Source: Parvularculaceae bacterium (GTDB lineage Bacteria; Pseudomonadota; Alphaproteobacteria; Caulobacterales; Parvularculaceae). Taken from it: 10,041 nucleotides of DNA. The notes under the pieces are model-generated. The model searched no databases and was not told the origin of the DNA. It worked only from the letters and a program-made list of their open reading frames with translations. Each line of letters opens with the position of its first letter. Position 1 is the first letter of the stretch. The translations under genes and the position numbers were made by a program. The stretch spans positions 1 through 10,041 of the forward strand of contig SHAI01000078.1 of the NCBI GenBank assembly GCA_004213235.1, in the 5' to 3' direction. Below are positions 1 to 5,840 of this stretch, one piece after another.

Positions 1-11
1 GGAACAGACCC

Positions 12-1031
12 ATGGCTGACACCGACTTCAACCAGAGCCGCCGGGCCATTCTTGGCGGCGCTGCCGTCCTCGCTGCGGCGGGAACAGCCCCGGTGCGGGC
101 ACTCTCCCAGGAGACGCCTGGCAAGACGGATTTATCCGGTGCGTCTGTTCTGATTACCGGCTCAAGTTCTGGCTTTGGTCGTTTAACCGCGTTGCATCTG
201 GCACGTGCCGGGGCAAATGTGATTGCATCCATGCGTAATCTCAATAATGGGAAACGACCGGAAGCGCAGGAGCTTCGCGATATCGCATCGGCTGAAAAAC
301 TAAAGCTGCAAGTTGTTGAAATCGATGTCACCAAACCGGCGGAAATTTCCTCCGGTGTCAGTGCCGCTCAGGACATTGCAAACGGGGCGCTTGATGTCCT
401 CGTCAATAATGCAGGGATTGGGGTTGCCGGGCCAATTGAAATGCATGATTTCGATGAAGAGTCAGCATACAAACAATTTGATGTAAACCTGTTTGGGTAT
501 CATCGCATGGCGCGGGCTGTTCTGCCAGCAATGCGCGCGCGCGGTGCGGGGCTGTTGGTTCAAGTCTCCTCACAGCTTGGGCGATTTGTTATTCCGAACA
601 TCGGCGCCTATAGCGCCACTAAATTCGCGCTTGAGGCGATGTTTGAAACCATGGCGTACGAACTGGCCCCAATGGGCGTTGATGTTTCAATCGTGCAGCC
701 GGGCGGGTATCCCACCAAGATCTGGGATAATGGCGTTCGTTATTTAGCGGCATTGATGGAAGATGCCGATGAGGAGCGAAAGGCTGCCTATGGTGCGCAT
801 TTGGAGATGGCTCGGGGATTTTTCTCCGGCAGCAGCGACACAGACCCGATGGACGTCCCCCGGGCCATTGCTGAGTTGATCGCGGCCCCCAAGGGCAAGA
901 GGCCTTTAAGACGCCCTGTTCATCCGAATACACAAGGCGTTGATGCGGTAAATGGTGTAAGCGCACAGGTTCAGGCGGCTGTTCTTGGGCGCGGTGCATA
1001 TGCGCGGTGGCATGCTGCGGTCACGCAGTGA
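12..1031 (+). CDS. SDR-family NAD(P)-dependent oxidoreductase with Tat-like leader
   Basis: Classical short-chain dehydrogenase/reductase of 339 residues; substrate not predictable. The Rossmann cofactor motif TGSSSGFG is at residues 49-56, NNAG at 132-135, and the catalytic set is Ser187, Tyr200 and Lys204 (YSATK), with the family's usual Ser-to-Tyr spacing of 13. The SDR domain starts only near residue 41. Before it lies SRRAIL (9-14), then an Ala/Gly-rich hydrophobic stretch to about residue 30, which resembles a twin-arginine signal peptide. That suggests export of a folded, cofactor-loaded enzyme, which is unusual for a family that is mostly cytoplasmic. GGAA at positions 1-4 could serve as ribosome binding site for the ATG at 12. 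Upstream context is cut off by the window edge. The SDR assignment is firm; export is inferred. Confidence 0.93.
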   Translation: MADTDFNQSRRAILGGAAVLAAAGTAPVRALSQETPGKTDLSGASVLITGSSSGFGRLTALHLARAGANVIASMRNLNNGKRPEAQELRDIASAEKLKLQVVEIDVTKPAEISSGVSAAQDIANGALDVLVNNAGIGVAGPIEMHDFDEESAYKQFDVNLFGYHRMARAVLPAMRARGAGLLVQVSSQLGRFVIPNIGAYSATKFALEAMFETMAYELAPMGVDVSIVQPGGYPTKIWDNGVRYLAALMEDADEERKAAYGAHLEMARGFFSGSSDTDPMDVPRAIAELIAAPKGKRPLRRPVHPNTQGVDAVNGVSAQVQAAVLGRGAYARWHAAVTQ

Positions 1032-1101
1032 CGTTGCATTAACCATTCATGCACTTCCGGGCTCGTATGATTGCTTTTGTGGTTAACGAAAGCTTTCTCC
1101 C

Positions 1102-1746
1102 ATGTTGAAATCTATTCTCACCGGTATCGTTCTCACGCTCACACTTTGTCTATTTGATAGTGCCGAGGCGCAGTATCGCGAAGAAATTCTGGAGACCAGA
1201 CACCAAGGTTCGGTCTACCGGAATTACGGGTTCAAAACATTCACACGCGCCGGCGTTGCCTTCTCTAACCGCGACCGGTTTTCAGATATTGAAACGCCCT
1301 ATGGCACAATTGGCGGGTCAATCCCGGTTATAACGCGTGGTCGATTTCGTCTGAGTCTGGAAGGCGAACTTTATGTTGAGCGCAGCCAGACTGATGTCTT
1401 TAATTCAGATTATTTGCTTCTCGCAGAGTTTCGGCGGTGGACCTTTGCCGCTCTTTTCGGTGGGCGTGCAGAATACGCGCTTACTTCTTCGCTTTCGCCA
1501 TTTATCTCGCTCGCCGCCGGCCCGGCATATCTGGATAGCATGGCGCAGGTTTTGGGAAAAAGGGATGTGTTATTGCTCGATGCAAAGGACCATTCGATAC
1601 AAGTCGCCTATTCCGGCCGTGCCGGGGCGTCGCTGTATCTTGGGGAGGGCTTTGCGATTGAGGCAGCTTATCGGTATCTTGGCCTCACCACCAATCCAAC
1701 CACCGGCCAGCACGGCGGTGAGATCGGTTTAAGTCTGGAATTTTAG
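1102..1746 (+). CDS. Outer-membrane beta-barrel protein (hypothetical)
   Basis: A 214-residue protein with a Sec-type signal peptide: basic start (MLK), hydrophobic core at about residues 5-18, and a likely cleavage after AEA at residue 23. The mature part has alternating polar and hydrophobic stretches typical of membrane beta strands, for example around residues 74-83 and 105-125. It ends in LSLEF; a C-terminal Phe preceded by alternating hydrophobic residues is the recognition signal for BAM-dependent outer-membrane insertion. Length and layout fit the small 8-stranded OmpA/OmpW-like barrel superfamily, but I do not recognise the family. It starts 70 bases after the SDR gene and is probably transcribed separately. 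The ATG at 1102 has only a weak purine-rich ribosome binding site (GAAAG). Confidence 0.8.
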   Translation: MLKSILTGIVLTLTLCLFDSAEAQYREEILETRHQGSVYRNYGFKTFTRAGVAFSNRDRFSDIETPYGTIGGSIPVITRGRFRLSLEGELYVERSQTDVFNSDYLLLAEFRRWTFAALFGGRAEYALTSSLSPFISLAAGPAYLDSMAQVLGKRDVLLLDAKDHSIQVAYSGRAGASLYLGEGFAIEAAYRYLGLTTNPTTGQHGGEIGLSLEF

Positions 1747-1757
1747 GCTTCCATTGG

Positions 1758-1781
1758 CCCGGTTGATCGGGAACGATTTTT
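1758..1781 (+). terminator. Weak possible terminator after the barrel gene
   Basis: CCCG (1758-1761) pairs with CGGG (1768-1771) across a 6-base loop, and a run of five T follows at 1777-1781. It lies just past the stop codon at 1746. The stem is only four base pairs and the T run is separated from it by five bases, so this is a weak candidate. Confidence 0.2.
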
Positions 1782-1787
1782 ACCTGG

Positions 1788-1808
1788 TTGAAATCGCTTA
1801 AATTTCAA
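1788..1808. repeat. Perfect palindrome with 7-bp arms
   Basis: TTGAAAT at 1788-1794 and its exact reverse complement ATTTCAA at 1802-1808 flank a 7-base spacer. It lies 42 bases past the barrel gene and 146 bases before rpmF. The centre-to-centre arm distance of 14 bases and the AT-rich arms could suit a dimeric DNA-binding protein. No regulator is identified, and a weak transcript hairpin is the alternative. Confidence 0.5.
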
Positions 1809-1820
1809 TGCGACAGCACG

Positions 1821-1842
1821 CTCTTTGCGTCGCGGCAAAGGG
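1821..1842 (+). other. Hairpin in the rpmF upstream region
   Basis: CTTTGC at 1823-1828 pairs perfectly with GCAAAG at 1835-1840 across a 6-base loop. A G-U pair and a C-G pair extend the stem to 1821/1842. There is no T run after it, so it is not a typical terminator. If the rpmF promoter lies upstream, it would sit in the 5' leader about 110 bases before the start codon. Its role is unknown. Confidence 0.35.
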
Positions 1843-1953
1843 TCTTGCGTCATTACCGCACTGCTGTTATCAACCGCCGCTCAGATTAGGTGGAGTAGGT
1901 CGGCAGATCGCTTATGTCGCGGGATTGCGCCCTCCAATACAGGAATAACGGAA

Positions 1954-2136
1954 ATGGCCGTTCCAAAGCGGAAAGTCACACCATCCAAGCGCGGTATGCG
2001 GCGCGCCCATGATCGCACCGGGCCTGATGCCTATATTGAGGATAGTGATTCGGGCGAATTGCGGCGCCCGCACCATATTGACCTCAAAACTGGCAAATAC
2101 CGTGGCCGGCAGGTTCTGGAGCCGCGCGACGATTAA
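1954..2136 (+). CDS. rpmF: Large-subunit ribosomal protein bL32
   Basis: A 60-residue component of the 50S subunit. It begins MAVPKRKVTPSKRGMRR and contains SGELRRPHHIDLKTGKYRG (about residues 33-51), both diagnostic of bL32. It lacks the four zinc-ligand cysteines found in some bacterial L32 proteins, as is common in alphaproteobacteria. The start is the ATG at 1954: it gives the canonical N-terminus, and AGGA at 1941-1944 lies nine bases upstream. The frame stays open back to 1825, but those extra 43 residues are not part of the family. It is flanked by gaps of 207 and over 390 bases and appears monocistronic; the bacterial neighbour plsX is not present here. Confidence 0.97.
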   Translation: MAVPKRKVTPSKRGMRRAHDRTGPDAYIEDSDSGELRRPHHIDLKTGKYRGRQVLEPRDD

Positions 2137-2160
2137 CCCGTCGCGGCTTTGCCCGTTTTT
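2121..2160. terminator. Probable terminator hairpin at the end of rpmF
   Basis: CGCGACG at 2125-2131 pairs with CGTCGCG at 2139-2145 across a short loop, overlapping the rpmF stop codon. Flanking G/C bases can extend the stem with a small bulge. On the plus strand a run of five T follows at 2156-2160, about ten bases after the stem, which is further than ideal. If the minus-strand ORF at 2164-2337 is real, this hairpin sits between two convergent genes, a typical place for a shared terminator. Confidence 0.4.
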
Positions 2161-2163
2161 CAT

Positions 2164-2337
2164 CTAGGTTGGCTTCGGCAGGGCGAGGTTTTTTTGACCG
2201 CGGCCCCTTCGTGCTTCGCGTATGCGCCCGGCTTCAAATCCGGTCAGTATCTCGCGTTCGGGCGCGATGAACGGCAGGTGCTTTTCGTTTGCCGGTTCGC
2301 CGCATGTTGATATTGACGCGCACCCGCGAGCGCTCAT
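2164..2337 (-). CDS. Possible small hypothetical protein, 57 codons
   Basis: The minus strand is open from an ATG at 2337-2335 to a TAG at 2166-2164. The product would be 57 residues. The second half looks protein-like: it contains HLPFIAPEREILTGFEAG (about residues 20-37) followed by a basic REARRGRGQK segment and a Pro/Lys tail. The ATG forms an ATGA overlap with the stop of a 13-codon frame upstream on the same strand. No good Shine-Dalgarno sequence precedes it, and I recognise no family. Points in favour are the gene-like residue and codon mix, the otherwise empty gap, and the convergent layout with rpmF plus a shared hairpin. It may still be chance. Confidence 0.35.
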   Translation of the reverse strand: MSARGCASISTCGEPANEKHLPFIAPEREILTGFEAGRIREARRGRGQKNLALPKPT

Positions 2338-2528
2338 TTGGTAGCTGCGTGCCCCGCGATTGCCATAATCACCATTTAAAGACTACTTTATTGGTTGCTC
2401 CTTGCAGGTGGGGCGCGGGGCATTTGCCACGCCGTCTTTCTGTTATGGCTACTTCGCCGCAAGGAGCGATGATATTGCGCTTTGGGGTGTTTTAGGGTTT
2501 TCTGGACGGCGGAATGTAGAGGGTAGCT
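2338..2528. other. Gap with interleaved inverted repeats, no clear gene
   Basis: Two perfect 9-bp inverted repeats interlock here. TGCCCCGCG (2350-2358) pairs with CGCGGGGCA (2414-2422). GCTCCTTGC (2397-2405) pairs with GCAAGGAGC (2459-2467); this second stem continues inward past a one-base bulge through 2407-2410/2455-2458. The arms alternate (A, B, A', B'), so a transcript could form a pseudoknot or switch between two folds. One B arm contains AAGGAG, a Shine-Dalgarno core, and its partner contains the complementary CTCCTT. A plus-strand frame at 2289-2495 lies across this stretch but does not look like a real protein. No tRNA, tmRNA, SRP RNA or RNase P signature was found. Confidence 0.4.
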
Positions 2529-3449
2529 ATGTTTAAATTGCGTTTATGGTTGGCGGGTGCTTTGGGGGTGGTTCTCCTTGCGGGATGTGAAACCTATGGT
2601 TATCAGACGAGCTTTTTAGGTTGCGACAATAGCGCTGAGGCGTGCTATCGATCATGTGATCGTTATCCTGATGAATCAGACTATCGTTTGTGTCAGGACG
2701 ATTGCGAGGTGGAAATCAATCAATGTTTTTCCCGAGCCTATGACAGCTATCGCTACGCCAGCTACAATACCGCTCTGGTAGACCCTTGGTACGGTCGTTG
2801 GGGCGTTTGGTACCCAACCGCTGGCTATTTTTTCTCAGTTGATGTGCACAATCGATTTGGGCATCGTCGCCCATATGCAGGGCCGCGCGGTGTCATAAGG
2901 AATGATCCCTATCTCCAGGACAGGGCGTATCGCCAGGGTCGGGCTGATCAGCGTCGTCTTGAGCGTCGACGTGGCTTGAAACGAGAACTGAGGTCCGAAC
3001 GGGAGCGTCGGTTGGAGGCAGAGCGTCGGCTGGAGCGTGAGCGGCGGCTGCAGCGTGAGCGTCGGATGAAGCGGCGCGAGCGCCGTCGCAATCGACGAGA
3101 CGCAATCGATGATAATCGCCCTCCGCGCGGAGACCGTCCAAGGGGCGACCGTCCAAGGGGGGACCGGCCCAGAGGTGACCGCCCTAGGGGCGACCGGCCC
3201 AGAGGTGACCGTCCAAGGGGGGACCGGCCCAGAGGTGACCGTCCAAGGGGGGACCGGCCCAGAGGTGACCGGCCCAGAGGCGACCGGCCAAGGGGTGACC
3301 GGCCCAGAGGTGACCGCCCTAGGGGAGACCGGCCGAAAGGTGATCGTCCAAATCAGCGAAAGCCTAAATCACCGCCAGGCCGGCCAGAAACGCGCCCAAG
3401 CCCGCCAAAAATAGGTGGTGATCTGGAAGAACCAACAAAACCGAAATAG
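2529..3449 (+). CDS. Cys-rich lipoprotein with basic helix and RGDRP repeats
   Basis: A 306-residue protein of unrecognised family. A lipoprotein signal peptide ends in the lipobox LAGC with Cys20 as the acylated residue; no Asp follows Cys20 (the next residue is Glu), so outer-membrane sorting is plausible. Next comes a Cys module with Cys32, then a twin CX3C arrangement (39/43 and 55/59) and Cys66, which suggests a disulfide-pinned helical hairpin in the periplasm. A Tyr/Trp/Gly-rich stretch spans about 73-125. Residues 130-195 are almost entirely Arg, Glu, Leu and Lys and look like a long charged helix. Residues 200-274 are 14 RGDRP units plus one KGDRP, followed by a Pro/Lys-rich tail. 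The C-terminal half is strongly basic and may bind an anionic polymer such as LPS or nucleic acid; this is inference. AGAGGG at 2518-2523 is a good ribosome binding site. Confidence 0.82.
   Translation: MFKLRLWLAGALGVVLLAGCETYGYQTSFLGCDNSAEACYRSCDRYPDESDYRLCQDDCEVEINQCFSRAYDSYRYASYNTALVDPWYGRWGVWYPTAGYFFSVDVHNRFGHRRPYAGPRGVIRNDPYLQDRAYRQGRADQRRLERRRGLKRELRSERERRLEAERRLERERRLQRERRMKRRERRRNRRDAIDDNRPPRGDRPRGDRPRGDRPRGDRPRGDRPRGDRPRGDRPRGDRPRGDRPRGDRPRGDRPRGDRPRGDRPRGDRPKGDRPNQRKPKSPPGRPETRPSPPKIGGDLEEPTKPK
3126..3350 (+). repeat. 15-bp coding tandem repeat, 15 copies
   Basis: Fifteen in-frame 15-base units encode R/K-G-D-R-P, covering residues 200-274 of the lipoprotein. Synonymous differences between units show a second-order period of 30 bases: 3201-3230 and 3231-3260 are identical. 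This points to expansion by duplication of unit pairs. Copy number could vary between strains through slippage without breaking the frame. Confidence 0.95.
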
Positions 3450-3515
3450 GTTTTTCCGCTATGGAGGCTCGCCGATGGAGCAAAAAATCTGGTGTCGGCA
3501 ATAACGCCTTAGCTG

Positions 3516-3543
3516 TTGACCGTATTCGCAATCTTCGTACGAT
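3516..3543 (+). promoter_or_regulatory. Possible sigma-70-type promoter for ptrB
   Basis: TTGACC at 3516-3521 matches the -35 consensus in five of six bases. TACGAT at 3538-3543 matches the -10 consensus in four of six, with a 16-base spacer. It would start a transcript about 60 bases before the ptrB ATG. No other promoter in the gap looks better. Confidence 0.35.
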
Positions 3544-3568
3544 CGCACGATAAACCTCGCTTACTGCG

Positions 3569-3589
3569 GAGCTGCCTGGAGGGCAGCTC
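3569..3589 (+). other. Strong hairpin just before ptrB
   Basis: GAGCTGCC (3569-3576) pairs perfectly with GGCAGCTC (3582-3589) across a 5-base loop. It ends 24 bases before the ptrB start codon and lies downstream of the candidate promoter, so it would be in the mRNA leader. With no T run after it, it is not a standard terminator. It could stabilise the leader or limit ribosome access. Confidence 0.5.
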
Positions 3590-3613
3590 TTCAGCTGTTC
3601 AGGCTGAATTCAA

Positions 3614-5722
3614 ATGACAAAAAATCGTGCGTTTCGAAGCTTGCCATCGCCGCCTGTTGCGCGCCGGGTGTCGCATACAAATCGGCAATTCAATCAAACC
3701 CGCCAGGACCCTTATCACTGGCTCCGCGCTGAGAACTGGCAAGAGGTTTTAAAAGATCCGGGGACCCTGCCCGACGATATCAGATCGTACATCGCTGCTG
3801 AAAATGTTTACTACGAAAATGCAGTCGAGGGCTTAAAGGCACTGCGCGAAACTCTGTTCAAGGAAATGCGTGGGCGGATCAAAGAGGATGATTCTTCGCC
3901 GCCATCGGTCGATGGTCCCTATGCCTATTTTACCCGCTACCGTGAGGGCGGTGAGTACCCGATATTTGTTCGTCACAAGCTAGGCGGCGGCCCGGATGAA
4001 ATACTGTTCGACGGTGACAAAGAGGGTGCGGGTGAAGATTTTTTTGACATCGAAGACGTAGTTCACAGTCCCGACCACGCGTACATCGCCTATGGCGTGG
4101 ATAAAGTCGGGTCGGAATATTTTGATATTCGTGTGCGACACGTATCATCCGGAGATGAATTTTCAGAAACAGTTGCGAATACTGATGGATCGGTGGTCTG
4201 GCGAGCAGACGCTAAAGCTTACTATTATGTGGAGCGGGATGAAAACCAACGACCCAAACGCGTCATGCTGCACGTTCTTGGTGATGATCAAGCTAGCGAT
4301 TTGGAAATTTATGAAGAGCCTGATGACGCCTATTTTCTGGGAATTGGTGAGAGTCAAAGTCGCGCTTTTTTGTTTATCTCATCGTCGAACGGGACATCTT
4401 CGGAAGTACGGGTTCTTGAGCATGGTGTAGATCGCGCGCCGCGTCTTGTGCGTTCACGGGAAGAGGATCTGATCTACTCCGTTGAGCATCATGATGATCA
4501 TTTTTATATCCATACCAATGCTGACGGTGCTGTTGATTTTAAAATTGTCAAAGCGCCAATCTCAGACCCGTCGCCAGAAAATTGGGTAGATTGGCTGCCG
4601 GCGCGCGAGGGTATATTCATCCGCACGTTTATTCCTTATCGGAACTTCAGCGTGCGCTTGGAAAGCGTCAATGCGTTGCCACGGATCATCATTCGCAATT
4701 GGCAGGACGGGCGTGAGCAAGACATCGTTCTGAACGAGGCCGCGTTCTCTTTAGGGTTATGGGCTGGATTTGAATTTGACACAAACATCGTGCGTTTCAC
4801 TTATGAATCGCCGACCACACCGCCGGAAATTTATGATTACGAAGTGACCACGGGCGCGCGTCAACTGATCAAACGCCTTGATATTCCCTCTGGTCATGAT
4901 CCGTCGAATTATATTGTTGAACGCTTGAGTATTCAGGCGAGCGATGGCGCGGATATTCCAGTCACTTTACTAAGGCGGGCCGATACGCCGAGCGATGTCC
5001 CTGCGCCATTATTCCTTTATGGCTATGGTTCTTATGGGATCTCCATACCTGCTTCTTTCAATTCCAAAGTTTTATCGCTTGTTGATCGCGGTGTTTTGTA
5101 TGCCATTGCCCATATACGCGGCGGCGCCGACAAAGGGCGGCAATGGTATTTGGACGGCAAGCTCAGTAAAAAGACCAAAACCTTCGACGATTTCACGTCC
5201 GTGGCGGAGGCGCTTCAAAACCGCGGGATGACCACGCCGGGACAAACCGTCATATTTGGGGGGTCTGCTGGCGGTCTACTTGTAGGGGCGAGCGTAAACC
5301 GGCGGCCAGATTTATTTGGCGGAGTCATTGGAGCTGTACCCTTCGTGGACGTACTGAACACAATTTCTGACAGTGAGCTGCCACTGACTCCACCAGAATG
5401 GGTCGAATGGGGCAATCCGGTTGTTGATCAAGCGGCTTATGAGGACATCAAATCATACTCGCCTTATGACAATATTCGCGGCGATCTGGCCTATCCGCCG
5501 ATCCTGGCGACAGGTGGCATAGCGGATTACCGTGTTACCTATTGGGAACCGGCAAAATGGGTTGCGCGGCTGCGTGCCGAGGCGACGGGTGGGCCTTTTT
5601 TCCTCCGCATGGATATGGACGCCGGCCATGGCGGTGCTGCTGCGCGCTTCAAACGTCTGGAGGAGTACGCGGAATATTACGCATTTGCCCTGGCTGTTTT
5701 TGGCCGCGCGCCCGATTGCTAG
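3614..5722 (+). CDS. ptrB: Oligopeptidase B (prolyl oligopeptidase family S9A)
   Basis: A 702-residue serine peptidase that cleaves short peptides after Arg or Lys, normally cytoplasmic. An N-terminal seven-bladed beta-propeller (about residues 70-420) caps the active site and excludes folded proteins; the alpha/beta-hydrolase catalytic domain occupies about 430-700. The triad is intact: Ser551 in GGSAGG, Asp638 in GGIADYRVTYWEPAKW, and His672 in DAGHGG. The spacing closely matches the family. Acidic residues in PPEWVEWGNP (593-602) lie where oligopeptidase B carries the glutamates that set its preference for basic P1 residues. DPYHWLR (32-38) is the family's N-terminal signature. No signal peptide is seen. 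The ATG at 3614 has a poor Shine-Dalgarno sequence. A gene of 702 codons is normal length, with no truncation. Confidence 0.96.
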   Translation: MTKNRAFRSLPSPPVARRVSHTNRQFNQTRQDPYHWLRAENWQEVLKDPGTLPDDIRSYIAAENVYYENAVEGLKALRETLFKEMRGRIKEDDSSPPSVDGPYAYFTRYREGGEYPIFVRHKLGGGPDEILFDGDKEGAGEDFFDIEDVVHSPDHAYIAYGVDKVGSEYFDIRVRHVSSGDEFSETVANTDGSVVWRADAKAYYYVERDENQRPKRVMLHVLGDDQASDLEIYEEPDDAYFLGIGESQSRAFLFISSSNGTSSEVRVLEHGVDRAPRLVRSREEDLIYSVEHHDDHFYIHTNADGAVDFKIVKAPISDPSPENWVDWLPAREGIFIRTFIPYRNFSVRLESVNALPRIIIRNWQDGREQDIVLNEAAFSLGLWAGFEFDTNIVRFTYESPTTPPEIYDYEVTTGARQLIKRLDIPSGHDPSNYIVERLSIQASDGADIPVTLLRRADTPSDVPAPLFLYGYGSYGISIPASFNSKVLSLVDRGVLYAIAHIRGGADKGRQWYLDGKLSKKTKTFDDFTSVAEALQNRGMTTPGQTVIFGGSAGGLLVGASVNRRPDLFGGVIGAVPFVDVLNTISDSELPLTPPEWVEWGNPVVDQAAYEDIKSYSPYDNIRGDLAYPPILATGGIADYRVTYWEPAKWVARLRAEATGGPFFLRMDMDAGHGGAAARFKRLEEYAEYYAFALAVFGRAPDC

Positions 5723-5840
5723 TCAGTGCCGGTGCCCAAATAAATCGCCAGCGATGGGCTGAAGGGGTCTTTTCGTATGGCGCGTGTTCGTCTAATCCCT
5801 CAACACATTCAACGCCATTCTAGATGGGAGCGCATTTGTT

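Noticed and set aside
1825..1953. Upstream in-frame extension of rpmF by 43 codons
   Set aside because: The canonical L32 N-terminus begins at the ATG at 1954, which has its own ribosome binding site.
2231..2260. TTCAAAT-containing hairpin resembling a tRNA T-arm
   Set aside because: The CCGG stem closes an 8-base loop rather than 7, and no acceptor, D or anticodon arms fit around it.
3204..3230. RGD tripeptides as integrin-binding motifs
   Set aside because: The RGD is a by-product of a basic R-G-D-R-P repeat in a likely periplasmic or outer-membrane protein; nothing else points to host-cell binding.
3109..3414. Long plus-strand frame of QGGTGPEV-like repeats
   Set aside because: It is the second reading frame of the 15-base repeat array; such a repeat keeps other frames free of stops.
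3437..3454. AAAACC/GGTTTT inverted repeat at the lipoprotein stop as a terminator
   Set aside because: The stem has only two G-C pairs, so it would be too unstable to be convincing.
3461..3553. A 30-codon frame between the lipoprotein and ptrB
   Set aside because: It lacks a good ribosome binding site, overlaps the candidate promoter, and is short enough to arise by chance.
5734..5780. Hairpin ATCG-CCAG-CGAT with GCCC/GGGC flanks after ptrB as terminator
   Set aside because: The stem is interrupted by a 6-base one-sided bulge, and the following T run is short and distant.
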